DNA of 64,000 bases from Luzula sylvatica (Eukaryota > Streptophyta > Magnoliopsida > Poales > Juncaceae). The stretch is from positions 23,968,356 through 24,032,355 of the forward strand of contig OX326956.1 of NCBI GenBank assembly GCA_946800325.1. The letters are read 5' to 3'. The notes below the pieces were generated by a model that saw only the letters and a program-made list of their open reading frames with translations, was not told the origin of the DNA and did no database searches. This document shows, one piece after another, positions 48,785 to 61,479 of this stretch (the stretch's first letter is position 1; each line of letters opens with the position of its first letter). Position numbers and translations under genes: made by a program.

Positions 48785-50078
48785 GGGCATGTTTGTTTTG
48801 CAGTAACTCGGTCAGATTGTAAGTCAAACTACTGCATTAATCTATTTTTTGTTGTTTGGTTTGATATAATTTGCCAAACTACTGCAAGTCGACTTACATT
48901 GTCTCTCTCTTTTCCTGCAACTCAACCTCCCCTCAAATTTACATGAAGTGGAGATACATCACAACATAACCTCTCCTTAAATAGGGATTATATTTTCATT
49001 ATGTTAATTTAAAAAATTAATCAAGCACAATAATCTGAATAAATAAATAAACACTGCCCACAATAATCTAAATAAATAAATAAGCACAAATCTAAGTCAA
49101 GAAATTATTACATTTAAATATAAGTATAAATTATATTTTCATTGTGTTAATATAAGAATATAATTAATCACCATAATCTCAAAATAACTAAAATTATTTT
49201 AAATATTGATTTATATATTATTTTAAAATATTTCTAATTATTTTGTCATTTTCTTAATATTTATAAATATGAATTATATTTTAAATATTTGCGTTTTCTA
49301 ATAATTAGTAATGAACTGTAACGCTAGACTCATTACCAATTCAAAGAAACACGGAAATATTTTAAAATATAATTAATATTTGCAAAAATTATAAATATTG
49401 AGAAATATTATAAATTATTTTAAAACATTACTAGTATTTCAGAATATTAAAACATGATGTATACAAAATTAATATTTATATATTTCATTTAAATTATTGT
49501 GTTTGATTAATTTTTTAGTTATCAAATGAAAATATGATCCATACTTATACTTGAACATAATAATTTTTATGTCAAAATTATTTTCTTTGAAAAATATGAT
49601 TATTCTCGATATAAAATACTTATAATTTTAATTTATTAAGATCTGATAAAAAAAATTACGATTTTTATTTTGATGTTTTTTTTGTTCAAATAATATAGAT
49701 TTTAGATATACATATACATGGATGCAATATGGGTATATATATGGATGCAATATGGGTTAATATATCAAGGAAAAAACCAATTTCTACATGTCTGAGGGTC
49801 ATATCTCAAATTTTCAAAATTTTTGGTCTATTGTAGTAAATCTGAAACATATTGTGTCTTCTTATAAAAATTTTCCCAAATTTATTTGCAAATTTTAGTA
49901 GATATAAATCTTGAAATTTATAATTCAATTACATCAACCCAAACATAAAAACTATAAATCCAGTAGTTTCACTTTCGTGAATCCAAACATTTAAATTTGA
50001 AGTGCATTTCTGGGAAGTCGACTTGCGGAAAGTTAATTTACTTCAGGTAATTTCTAACACGGTCATCCAAACATGCCC
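48785..50078. mobile_element. PIF/Harbinger-like non-autonomous element
   Basis: The ends are GGGCATGTTTG (48785) and CAAACATGCCC (50068-50078), flanked on both sides by TTA (48782-48784, 50079-50081). TTA duplication and GGGCATGTTTGG-type ends fit PIF/Harbinger. The 1.3-kb AT-rich interior has no transposase. A related fragment lies at 26537. Confidence 0.75.
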
Positions 50079-50081
50079 TTA

Positions 50082-50554
50082 GTGGCGATGTACATTCAAA
50101 ATTCATACTCACGAAGTGCATTAGTCAATCCCTAATTTATATTTATAATGACAATAATATTTCAACTAAATAATATAATACATATGCATTAGGGAAATTA
50201 TACTTGTCCCCACAAAAATGGGATAAATATTCTTGATGACATCATCGAAGGTGTGTTAATTTTTTGTTAACCGGCCCGTGCATATCATAATCTTAATTAA
50301 AATTAATTATTTGTTAATTTATATGTTTGCTAATTGATCCGTACCTATCATATTTTATTAAAATTAAATTTTCAAATAAATTAACCATTAATTCAATTAA
50401 TGATGATGTCATCGAGAAAGTTTTCTCACTTTTGTGGGGCATACGATGTCCTTAATACATTATTTACTTGGGATCATATTATTGAAAATTTAATAAGATT
50501 TTCTTTTTTCACGAGGCTATATCGTCCGTATTTGATGTTTCAACATAATAGTAA
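50082..50554. other. AT-rich intergenic DNA
   Basis: Two similar segments around GATGATGTCATCGA (about 50238 in inverse, 50400) suggest a decayed inverted repeat. No gene seen. Confidence 0.4.
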
Positions 50555-50583
50555 CTAGTTTGATCCCCGCACGTTGCTGCGGG
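50555..50583 (-). mobile_element. Helitron-type 3' terminus
   Basis: On the minus strand the hairpin CCCGCAGCAACGTGCGGG (stem CCCGCA/TGCGGG, 50583-50566) is followed by a short spacer, CTAG (50558-50555) and then T. Same architecture and orientation as the terminus at 14195. The 5' end was not located. Confidence 0.65.
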
Positions 50584-51734
50584 TGTAAGTGTACTATTAA
50601 TATATACTAAGTATAAATATAAATTAATTTCTTAATTAATATTGATTAATTTTTAATTATCTGTGAACTTTTTACATATCATGTTTATTAAGTGAGTTAA
50701 TTAGTACCCAGAGTATTTGTTGTGGTAAAATTTGGGAAGAAATAACATATTTTATAATTAGTATAGAGAATATATGTGATAATGTGATGAAATATGAATA
50801 CACCTTAATATATATATGATATGATATGATATGATTTTGAGATTTTCTGAAATACGCATAAATCTTGCTTTTACCAAAACAGATGATGTTCAGGATAATT
50901 AATTTGCCATTATATTCCTTGCTTTTATAGTATCAACGATGTTTGAGATTTTACAGGAATATGCATGTGTTTCATAAGTATATTGTATATTGTTATGCCA
51001 TTAGATTCCTAATGCTATTGACTATTTATTGATATTCCATATTATTAATTCATAGATTGTATTGTCAGATTTTATAAGTTGTGCTTGTATATATGATTTT
51101 GTTATTCATGATATTTTTATTTTGGTGGACCTGTATGATATCTTCAAAAGAGGCTTTCCACCGTAATTCCCATTTCCTCGTGATGTCATTAAACATAATT
51201 AACATTCTAATTATTAATTACAATTAACGATTAATACATATTTATTATTTTTTAAATATTTATAATTAATGGTTAATGGTGGAAACTCTAATGACTTATT
51301 AATTTTTTCTATTAATTACGTATTAATCATTAATTTACTTTGCAAATTAGGGTATTAATTGGATGGGATGATGTCATCACGAAAATAGTGGGAAAATGAA
51401 AGGGCATAATAGGATTTTCCATAAACAAATGTATGTAGTTCTTTCTACCGTAAATTAACTTTTAAACTATATCCATAATATTTAATGAATCATTGTATGG
51501 TACTAATTTTTTTGTTGTTGTTGGTAAATATGATATTTTAGATTTACGAAAAGATAAATATGATATTTTGATTTTTAGAAAGGCAAATATGTTATTTTAA
51601 GTTTTAAAAAGAATAAATATGTAAACCTTCCTATAAAATACTGGAAACTCGTGTGCAACTAATACAAGTATCATACACGAAAGTAGCCTCCCTAATTACA
51701 GCCATTTAGGGCGAAATCTCCCTAAAAGTATTAA
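50584..51734. other. AT-rich DNA, possibly Helitron interior
   Basis: No ORF of note. ATGATATGATATG repeats occur at 50815-50834. Confidence 0.4.
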
Positions 51735-51845
51735 GTGCATAACAATATTTTGTTTGGTTGTCTAGTTCGGGGATATATATATATATATTTAAACTTCGTT
51801 TTTGTTTCCAATAACATTTCATCATTTCAAAAAAAAGAAAGAAAC

Positions 51846-52073
51846 ATGAATCGAAATAGAAAACACCTAGCTTTTGATATGACCATGAACAATCATGCTA
51901 TTGTTATTCCGAAAAGCAGAGCTAAGAGAGTGAAATTGGTCGATTATGATGACCTTCCATATGACATCGAAGAAGGTATGGTCAGGCCTGAGAAAAGCAT
52001 TGGATATTGCATTAGTCTGTTGTTTCGTAAGTATGGTTGGCGCCGCGATGTTGGTCCGCAAATCTTTTGTTAG
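51846..52073 (+). CDS. Hypothetical small basic protein (75 codons)
   Basis: The ATG at 51846 follows an A-rich leader and a TA-rich, TATA-like tract at 51774-51790. The peptide is basic, with KSRAKRVKLVDYDDLPYDIEEG in the middle. I do not recognise it. It could be a real small gene, an exon fragment or chance. Confidence 0.25.
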   Translation: MNRNRKHLAFDMTMNNHAIVIPKSRAKRVKLVDYDDLPYDIEEGMVRPEKSIGYCISLLFRKYGWRRDVGPQIFC

Positions 52074-53454
52074 TGTCAATTGGGGAGGAGCTGGGGCCCA
52101 AGTCTCTCCATGAAATTACATACAAATGTATATATAGAAAAATTATATATGTTATTATAATTTATAGATTAAAACTTATATTGAATTATTCGTTTTCGAT
52201 GCCTTCTATCATCCCACCCCCCATTATTATTCCGTCTTGGTTCCGTTTTTGAGTGCCGTAAGCCATGTCTAAAAATTATGTATTTAAAATTCATAAAAAG
52301 CTGCAAATAATACATATAGTGCCACTTAAAGTCATAACGTATCTTAAAAGTTTATGACATCCAAATTTTTATCTTCATCCATACAGTACCGTCTAAATTC
52401 ATAACATCAAATTCATAACAATGATGAGAGAATCCAACTCACAAGAATTCTCTTTGGACATGTTTGTAAATTACTAAGTAAATTACAAAAGCCCATCATC
52501 CACTTTTGAATGACAAAATTGCAACAATATATCATATAAATGGGTACCAAATTGAGATGGGAATTAGGCTTGAATTGGATTGAATCGAGACATTAAACTC
52601 AGATGAATTAGGCTTCTTCATTCGAATAGTGACATTAATAGTCTAGCACTGTAAATTATTCCAGACCTCAATAGCGTAATCTCATTGAGGCATATAAATA
52701 AACACTTACAGAGCATCCGTGCAAAGAACGAAATATTACTTCTAAAGCGAAACTATTTGAAGAGCACTCTTAATTCAGAACAAGACATGAAAGAATAAAA
52801 TATTATTTCTAAGTCGAAACCAATGTTACAGATATCGCATATCGTTTACAGATCGATCAGTCACCGATAAGAGATATGATCGACATAACGGATTCATAAT
52901 GGAAAATATCAGTGGTATAGCGGTTATGTACTTTTTAATATTAATATATTAAATTGATTATTATAATATTAATTTATATTAAGTTTCTTAAAATAATTTA
53001 AATTTTATATGATTAATATTCAAAAATCAACAATATAACATAAATTTCGAGTTAAAGTGTTGAACTAAAGATACATTTAAAATTATAACATAAAATTCAT
53101 AAGTAATACAATAAAATAAACCACGAAATCGTATTCATTAACAATCGGTTTAGATGCTGAAGAAATGAAAAGAATTGGGTCAAAAATATTAATAAAAATA
53201 TTGTTAAAATATGGGCAAGTCCAAAATATAATATATTTTAAATCCAAATCGATTCAAACCGGTCCAATATCGGCCAATATCGGCCCATATCGGTCCATGT
53301 ATCGGTCGACCGATTTACTCAACCGATACGGGACATATCGTAACGGAAGGACACTGATTAGAGATATGAAACCGACATACCGGTCCATATCAGTGATATT
53401 TAGAACACTGGTCGAAACTAGTTGAAACCACATAAGAGCTAGGTTAGAAGAGCA

Positions 53455-53458
<4 letters not shown>
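52074..53458. other. Unassigned DNA with ATATCGG-type repeats
   Basis: 53240-53400 contains AATATCGGCC/CATATCGGTCC repeats, loosely inverted relative to 52830-52880 (ATATCGCATATCG, CCGATAAGAG). They may be ends of an unclassified element. No gene seen. Confidence 0.4.

Positions 53459-53501
<43 letters not shown>
53459..53501. repeat. (GA)n microsatellite followed by GAGAGAAG-type repeats
   Basis: A perfect GA run, then imperfect AGAGAAGCGACGA units to about 53635. The Leu/Ser-rich minus-strand ORF (53855-53439) is produced by these repeats. Confidence 0.9.
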
Positions 53502-53506
<5 letters not shown>

Positions 53507-53639
53507 TCAGATCGATAGAGAGATGGTCGACGGATAGAGAGAAGAGAGAAGCGACGATGGTTCCGAGTTTCTTGAGGAGGAGAGTGAAGAGAGAAGAGAG
53601 AAGCGACGAGAGTGAAGAGAGAAGCGACGAGAATGAGAA

Positions 53640-54540
53640 TGGAGAAGCTTCGTGTTTTGGGACGAGAGGATCTATTTTATTAAGATTTACTTCTATTTTG
53701 ATTAGATCCGACGGCACATAAGATGCATGGACGAAATTTGGTCCGATGCCCATCGAACAAAATCCGCTTCCATTCGGGTGTACCAGTACAACTAACTCAA
53801 AGAAATGCTCTCCACGAAATTTGCACAAAAATAAGTAAAATCCAACACCAGACAACGCTGATAATTATCCAAAATCAAAGAAAAAGTACTTTTTATCGAT
53901 TAGATGAAGTGCCTGGAGATTTCTCTCGTGTTAGTGATTAGACGAACTGGCCGAAAAGAAAGTAAGAAGAATACCAGATCTCCATCGGCCTCAGCTCCTG
54001 AATCCATCCTTCGTCAACCTCCTATATAGGAGCTGTCAAACTCTTCGCGTTCGCCTCCACTATCGGCTCTTATTTCTCTATTTTACGCCTTAGATTTTGA
54101 CAGCCGAAAAATGAGGAGAGAGAGAAAGAGAGCAATTTTTTTGAATGAACGAACAAAGGTTCATTTACTTATTATCACGACTAATTTGAACTTTTCGTTC
54201 AAAATTGAACCGCACAAATTAACATTGGTGACGTGGCCTTATATTTATCTGCGAGGAGAGATTTCCATAAAATTATATATAAACATTAATGTTCTTGTCT
54301 TTTATGAAAATGGACTGTCATTCATTTCATATTGTTTGTGAACACTATAACAATATCATCATTCAATTTTTTTTTTATATGTGGTATATGCAGCAGTAAG
54401 TTAGATTTCTGATGCAAAGTTTATATAATAGAATGTGAGAAATGGTGTTGATAATCACATTTTTCTACAAAAAATTCATTTTTTTTTATTGATACCCAAC
54501 AAATGTGTTTATTGAACGGCATCCTTTTGATATCAATCAA
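53640..54540. other. Unassigned intergenic DNA
   Basis: No recognisable product in the short ORFs. A purine-rich patch at 54108-54135 precedes AT-rich sequence. Confidence 0.4.
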
Positions 54541-54542
54541 TC

Positions 54543-54956
54543 AGGGCCGACCCAAACATTTTAAAGATCCGAAGTCATTTTTAAAATTGATCTTTTAAAT
54601 TAATTATTAAGAAAGAATAACTCGACACATGTCATTGTGTGGCATACTGGTTAATGTTCTTTGTTTTATTTCTTATAGATTCAAGGTTCAAATTTCGGCG
54701 TATCATTTTTTTTTTCATATTTCCATTGTATTTTGGAACAAAAAAATCAAATTATAATTTGCAGGGATTTGAACTCATGACCTCTTACTAAATAAATAAT
54801 TGTTTTACAAATAAATCACAAGACTTTTTATGACTTGTAATTTTATTTATTTTTAACTTGATACATCATCTTTTTCGAAATTTTTTGAATCTTTTAAAAT
54901 TATGAATCCGAAGATCGGAACCTGACGGGCCTTACATATGGACTGTCCCTAACATC
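54543..54956. mobile_element. Probable MITE with GGGCCGACCC-type end
   Basis: Left CAGGGCCGACCC...GATCCGAAGTC and right GATCGGAACCTGACGGGCC...GTCCCTA are partly inverted copies. The interior has two tRNA-like box B matches in opposite orientations (about 54684 and 54766). Class not determined. Confidence 0.35.
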
Positions 54957-56090
54957 AATGAAACTTAAAGTGGACTAATGAGGTCATTGCAATTTCATTC
55001 CATGCACATCCAGCCCAGGAAGTGGGTGTTGCGATATAATTAATTTGGAAGTGGGTGTTTTGTGCACATATTTGTGAACTATTCTTTATAATGAACCATT
55101 AGGTATCACACGTGCAAACTATCTGTATGATATTTGTACAAAATCTCGTAATTTTTTTATTTGTAATCCGTCCGTAACCATACAATGTTGTATTTGTTTG
55201 AGTTGCAAAGATCACTCCGAATATGTATTTAAATGAAATCGTGAATTCGGACTATTTATTAATTTATTTTATATTCATGTTCGTATTTTGTATTTTTATT
55301 TTCGTATTAGCGGTCGTCTCCGTATTCGTGTTGCAATTTGTGTTCAAGTTCGTATTTTTTGTTCGTGATCAATAATTGTATCGTTATTTTGTATTTGTAT
55401 GTACATTAGACGCTTGTATTCGGTATTCATATTTTGTAATTTTTTGGACATTTATGTTTTCTTTCAGTATTTATATATGTAACCACATTTGCATTCATAC
55501 AGTGGTTGAAATCATGATTTTTTAAAATTCTAGAACAAAACACGTCTTAAAATGTTTTGAGTGCCGATCTTCTCAAACAATTCAAACGATTTTTTACTTT
55601 CAAATTTGTTTATTTTGTAATACATCATTGACAAATGAGCAAATGGAAAGAAAAACCGTTTGAATGGCTGTATTTGTGTTTGCATTTACGTATATAATTT
55701 GTTTTTGTATTTGTGATTATATTCATATCAAAAGCATGTTTTTTTTTTAACTTTTGGATGTTTTAGTTTCTTTTTCTTCCAACCATTTCTCCGATCCCGT
55801 TCCCGAACCAATAAACACAGAAAGAATAAAAAAAAAATCCAATTCAAGTACATGTAATTTCATCAAAGCATATATAGGTTGAGGTTGATCTGCACAAACA
55901 ATTAATATATATTTTTGTTTTTTCAATCCAAGTACATATTAATCTCATCCATGCCTATATTGTTTGATCCATATAGTATAATTCGAATCAAGTTCATTTA
56001 ATGGATGCTTAATATTAACAGAATTATGTTCGGGAAAAATTTATTCCAATCAAACAATTTCTTCAAATACATTTTTCAGAAGATGAAGAT
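54957..56090. other. AT-rich intergenic DNA
   Basis: Rich in TTCGTATTTG-like words (55200-55730). Nothing coding. Confidence 0.4.
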
Positions 56091-56218
56091 GTGATGATCA
56101 CGATGATATGATGACGATTATATGATAACGATCATGTTATGATGATGATATGATGTGATGATAATGATGATGATAGTGATAATATGATGATGATGATGAT
56201 AACAATGATATGATGATG
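56091..56218. repeat. Imperfect GATGAT microsatellite
   Basis: Interrupted GAT/ATGATG repeats over about 125 bp. Confidence 0.85.
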
Positions 56219-58500
56219 AACGAAAATAACAAAAATATTAGATTAACTTGCATGTATATTTTCAATTAATTAGCCAATATGAGTAATTTAGGATATAAAT
56301 GAATTTTTAATTTTAAGAAATAAAAATGACAACCCGCATGATTGGAAATTAAAGAAAAGAAGTCCATCAATAAAATTGCAGGAAAGAAAAGGACGTGTGT
56401 GCCGATTACAAGGATGTCTAATTCAGGGAGATATCACCAATTAGATATTTTACGTTGTTTTATACTTGTGTTGGCTCCTTTTTTTGTTCTCTAAGCAGCA
56501 CAATTAGAAGGGCAGGATTGTTAACTTAATATTTTGTAAATAAACTTTTCCTTTTATTAATATATTAGAGTGAGGTTCCTCTCCTCCTTCAAAAAAAAAA
56601 TAAAATTGCAGGAAATATCAGAATTTAACCTCGCCGACATGGCTCTTTGGAAGAAGCGCTCAAATTTGGCTGAAAATTATTTAACTAAATCCAATTAGAT
56701 CACATACTCTAATTAATTATTAACCAAATATAGATTTTAATGTATACACTAACCATTGTTAAAATTGAGCTAGAACAAACTTGTCTTGTCAAGATAACCC
56801 CCTGATATTCCTACGTATATACCTTAATTAAAAATTATCGATACGTACAAATTGCACAAAAGTCACCAAGTTATTGAAAATCGCTCAAAGAAGACTCTAA
56901 TTGGTGTTGTAATCCTTTCTACGTCGAACACTACACATTTGTATCGAAAAAATTAATCCAAATTTTCCATTGTAATCACGTAATCGGAACTCAAATTCCT
57001 TATTTTTTTTTTTATTAAGACAAATGAAGGGTATTAAAATATTAATAATAATATCACAATAGAAACTTCATAAAAAGGACTTAAAAAATTCGAACTCTTA
57101 ATCATAAATCACACAATTCATTAAAAACGGAGAAGAATCGAGTGAAGAGAACGGAAGAATCACCTTGTCATCCGAGGAGAACAATCGAAGCGGCCCCGTC
57201 ATCGACCGAGCAAGACCCCAGAATCACGCCTTTCGTCTCTTCTGTATGACAATGGACTCTTTTGTCCCGTGAGAAGAAGAATCGAGCAAAATCCCGGACA
57301 ATCGCCGCGACGATCATATCCATGCATGTCCAACTTAACATTAATCTTCCGCATCCCAAAATTTTGCTATTAACTGCATGGGAAGTATGCATTACACATG
57401 TTATAACTAATATGAATGTAAATTAAATAATTAAATCAATATTAATGAATCTTTAGACCTGCACAGAATGCTTTCGTGAACCATGCTTTTACTGTCACCC
57501 ATGGCACCATCGATGACCCGCAACAGCCGCTATGACGTGGCTTCGCCGTAGTCCGTCGTCGGTTGCGTTTCGTCCTTATTTTGCCTCTAGTGTTTCGTTG
57601 CCGTTTTTTCTCTGCAAGATTAATATACTCATATGATCTCGAATTTATTTTAGAATTACAACATAGAAATTCATCGAACATCTTATCTGATAACTCCCCA
57701 GCTTGATGCGCACCTGATTTGACAACTTTCCAGCTGCTGGCCTCTCGAGTCGTTAATAGCGCACCGAACACCCTGCAAAATATATATAATTGGCAAGAAA
57801 TAATTTCCTCAATGTTGTAGAAAAAAAATCTGAACTTATCTGATGGTTTCTAAATGCGAAGAAACGGAAAGCTCAGGAGTTACTGTTTTAACTCGTGACC
57901 TCGTATAAACCTACAGCGAGAATTGAATCTGTCAACTCGCGACCTGGTGTGAATCTGCATCGAGAATTGAATCAACGTTCCTGCAAATATTTATCCATAA
58001 TTATGATATGTCGACAAAAGTAAAATTTGGAGAATTAACTAATCGAAGAAATCAATTGACCTTGAAATGTTGGTGGTAAGATGCCCAATGTGATATTCGA
58101 ATTCAATTGAATAAATTTTGTACTTGAGGGTGTTTTCTGCAATTACTGTCTTTTGCGATTTGTCAGGCTGTCCAGAATATTGCCTTGTCGAGACATGACC
58201 ACACGATTTGCAAAAAGTCATTCAAAACCAATAAGAAAACACAAAGAAATCAGGGCCAAAATTATACAAATAACAAAAACAAAATCCTCTCAGAAATCAG
58301 GCACCAAAAAGAAACATCACAAAATCACGCACAAAAACATATCAAAACCCAAAATCCAACCATGTCGTACCTGCAATGACATCATAAACCAATAAAAAGA
58401 AGATCAAATTCACAGTTCCAATCGAAAAAATGCTGCCACATCACCGGCAATCATTACAATGAAGGAAATACAGTTTCAGGATCAACCGTAAAAGTGTACA
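56219..58500. other. Unassigned intergenic DNA
   Basis: 57130-57370 and 57440-57780 are less AT-rich with short minus-strand ORFs of no recognised family (possible gene remnants). Around 57880-57990 two segments repeat CTCGYGACCT...GAGAATTGAATC. No firm annotation. Confidence 0.35.
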
Positions 58501-58534
58501 CAAGGATAAACGAATGTAGGCGTACATTCGTGAT

Positions 58535-58784
58535 CATATCTTTCAGTAGGAAAATCCAATTTGAATGGTTCAAATTGGGTTAGATAGATAATAAGATTAT
58601 CTATAACTTTAATATAGAAATATATTTCGTATGAACGAAGTATCAGTGTCGTTTCTATGAAATACCGAAAGGATGCAACAGTATGACATACAGTTAGTAA
58701 CACAGTCATAACTTTTGCATACGAACTCCAATTGGGCCAGGCCAAATTGGGTCGTGTAGATAATAAGATTATCTACAACTTTCG
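58535..58784 (+). repeat. Partial tandem duplication next to the copia-2 LTR
   Basis: TAGATAATAAGATTATCTA with CAAATTGGGT just upstream occurs twice, at about 58570-58605 and 58744-58779. The segments look like copia U3 sequence, so the true LTR may start left of 58785. Confidence 0.55.
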
Positions 58785-58929
58785 TGTTGGTTGATTTTCT
58801 GTCAGAGGAATTTACCAATTTCGTATGGACAGAATACTAGACAGATTCATGCAACTTTCTGTGTGAAAGAGTGTATATTGGATATACATGTCTTTTGGCC
58901 AATCCTAATCCTATGTGATATAAATAGGA

Positions 58930-58973
<44 letters not shown>

Positions 58974-59473
58974 ATCAATCCTGATGTTAATTCATTCAGA
59001 ATATTCAGAATATTCCAGAAATATTGAGAGACATCTTTCTATTGAGTGAAAGGGTGTAAAGAGAGAGAACCGAGAAAAATAGTTTTTCCGGAGAAGAGAA
59101 TCAATCGATCGAGCAAGTTCGCCGGTGCTTCGTCTAGGCAGTTGCACCCGCGACCGACGTCTTACGAGTCAATGTGGATACAAGTAGAGGAGCAACATCT
59201 GGGGCTCTTTCGGTTGTGATCGATTCGGAGGAACGAAATCTGTCGGAGACGGAAACGAGCAAATCGGAAATGGGACGCATGAAGACAATCGGAGGCGTGT
59301 CAAGACGGTGGGAGACGTGTGGTATGGGACGCACGGACTAGTCACCAACGTGACACCGAAGGAAGAGAAGGATTTAGGGAACCCTCGAAGTCATGGCGTG
59401 ATCTTGGATTTAGGGAACCGGACCGGGCCTTCATATCCGCTGCGCGGGCCCGGAGTCGAGTGAATTCCCAACA
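58785..59473 (+). repeat. Copia-2 5' LTR (left boundary tentative)
   Basis: The right end ...CCCAACA (59473) sits one base before the primer-binding site. TGTTGG at 58785 is the best complementary start. CCAAT (about 58899) and TATAAATA (58919-58926) are correctly ordered for a U3 promoter, and a (CT)n tract (about 58934-58973) follows. The right LTR is outside the window. Confidence 0.6.
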
Positions 59474-59474
59474 G

Positions 59475-59486
59475 TGGTATCAGAGC
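59475..59486 (+). other. Copia-2 primer-binding site
   Basis: TGGTATCAGAGC, exact copia consensus complementary to initiator tRNA-Met, directly after the LTR end. Confidence 0.92.
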
Positions 59487-59743
59487 GATCGCCATCGATT
59501 CGAGGGTCGAATCATAGTCGTATATTCGATATACGCACGGGTTATCAAAGTTTGTACCCGTTTGCATGAAAATTGGTGATTGAAAAGGAATTTCGATTAA
59601 AATCACAAGTGAATTCACTAGAGATCAGTCATAGGATGATTGAGAGTATCTAGGAATGATTGTGAAAAGAGTTTCATGATCGATCGTTTTCGAAACGATG
59701 AAAAACGGAATCAAAATCAGGACAGAATTGGCAAAAAATGCAC

Positions 59744-60129
59744 GGTCAGTCATGACGCACCGAGCGGGTGCCACGGAATCTCGGGGGTGCGTTTGGTCAG
59801 TCATGACGCATGGATCGGTCCGTCATGACGCACCGAAGGGTGCCTTTGGTTAGTCATGACGCACAGATCTGTCAGTCACGACGCACCAAGCGAAAGCGCT
59901 TGGTCAATCATGACGCACAGTTTGGTGAGTCATGACGCTAGGGCCCCTGGAAGTTTCTGATGTTGGTCAGTCATGACGGACTGTACAAAAATCCTGTGTA
60001 AAGAGTTACATGAGGTGGTGCATCATGACGCACGAAATTGTCAGTCATGACACACTGTACAAAAATCCTGTGTAAAAAGTTACATGAGGTGGTGCATCAT
60101 GACGCAACTTATGGTGCATCATGAAGCAC
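59744..60129 (+). repeat. Array of 12 GTCAGTCATGACGCAC-type motifs
   Basis: The core palindrome GTCATGAC or a one-base variant starts at 59749, 59800, 59822, 59853, 59875, 59907, 59929, 59970, 60022, 60044, 60096 and 60118. It is usually preceded by GGTCA or GGTG and followed by GCAC. Five spacings are exactly 22 bp; the rest are 31, 32, 41, 51, 52 and 52. A 74-bp segment with ATCCTGTGTAAARAGTTACA is duplicated inside. It lies between the primer-binding site and the pol remnants. Confidence 0.9.
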
Positions 60130-60394
60130 AAGCCCCTGGTTGCCAGATTTGTTTTTTGACTACACACTTCGAAAATTCATATTCTTTGCACCAATTTATT
60201 TCATATTTATTTAATTATTATTTAGAATAATTTAGTCTCCCTAGATAGTGCATATGCATTAGAAAATCTTGTGATAATGATATAATATGATTATGTCACG
60301 AAATGAAACATGATAGACATGATCCCTCATAATATTTAAGTCGTGGAAATGCCTTCCATGTCCACATCCATCGAGATTGGTATGACATAATGCG

Positions 60395-60500
60395 TGGTTT
60401 CAGGCCATAGTCGGGCCCGTATTATTGTATGTATTGATGCGGGTGGTAAGCGTTAATTGGGGACTCACGTGGGTTCAGGCCATAGTCGGGCACGTGAGTA
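60395..60500 (+). repeat. Duplicated TTCAGGCCATAGTCGGGC block
   Basis: Occurs at 60399 and 60474 (75 bp apart), with a third partial copy near 60702 (CGGCCATAGTCACTTATGG), in the copia-2 leader. Confidence 0.8.
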
Positions 60501-61479
60501 GTTCAATTGAACGATACGTTGGATATGGTTATGACTTAACCGTCCAAACTAATCCGATTAGAGTTCGGGGCATAGATAGAATGCACACACGAAATTGGGA
60601 TTGTATATGATACGATCCATCACCGAAATTCTATAAAGGTTCAAGAGTCGTATATGATACGATTGGATAATATTCCTACCTAAATAAGCGAGATCCCATT
60701 TGTCGGCCATAGTCACTTATGGGAGGATTGCGAAATATGGATCTTGGGTGTTATGGACTTGGAGTCCCGTATCGGTATGAGGGTTATCGATTCGATAAAA
60801 ATAACATATTCATATATTCATCATGTAAGCATATAGATTAAGTACGCACGGTTAGGAGTTTAATCTTCATCATCCATTTAGAATTATGTTTTCTAGCAAC
60901 ACCAAATATATCGATGAGATCGATATGATAGATGGCTTTTGGGCCGGAATTACCATGATTAACCTTGATAGTTAAAGAATAGTTCTTAGACTTAAAGGAA
61001 CGTGTTGGACACGGAAATGATAGATTCAGGGCTCGAGACTTTGGCTTTAGAGAAAGCCGGGTTCGATACACTTTAAGAAGGAATGAAACAATATTACATG
61101 CCTTGTGGTGGCATGTGTAGACGCAAATTTCTCAAAATTGTTTTGAGAATTCGGGTGTATATGAAAATAAAACACAACGCTCATGAAATAGTTTCAAGAG
61201 CTAGAGCGCGTTGAATGGTTCAGTGCGGCTCAAAGATTAGGTTAATTTTGAGACGCCTTATAGGTCTTTGATTAACGCTCGTGTGTTGATGGTACGAGAT
61301 TTAATCTTCGTGACAGAATATCATATGCATTCGATAGATAAGTCGATCCCGAAATTGCATGTGATGCGATGTAAATTTGAATAGGAGATGCTTGGAGTGT
61401 CCGGGGAATCCAAAGCATAGAGATGCGTGGATGTCCTTGTAATTCAAAGGCGGGATCGAAAGAAATAAATGTCTAAGGG

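Noticed and set aside
53439..53855. 138-codon minus-strand ORF rich in Leu and Ser
   Set aside because: Produced by GA/GAGAGAAG repeats read in antisense.
58039..58480. Short ORFs upstream of the copia-2 LTR as a gene
   Set aside because: No recognisable domains, low-complexity Lys/His/Thr composition and no supporting splice sites.
59744..60129. CRISPR-like repeat-spacer pattern
   Set aside because: Repeats are degenerate, spacers vary from about 5 to 36 bp, the context is a plant copia leader, and no cas genes are present.
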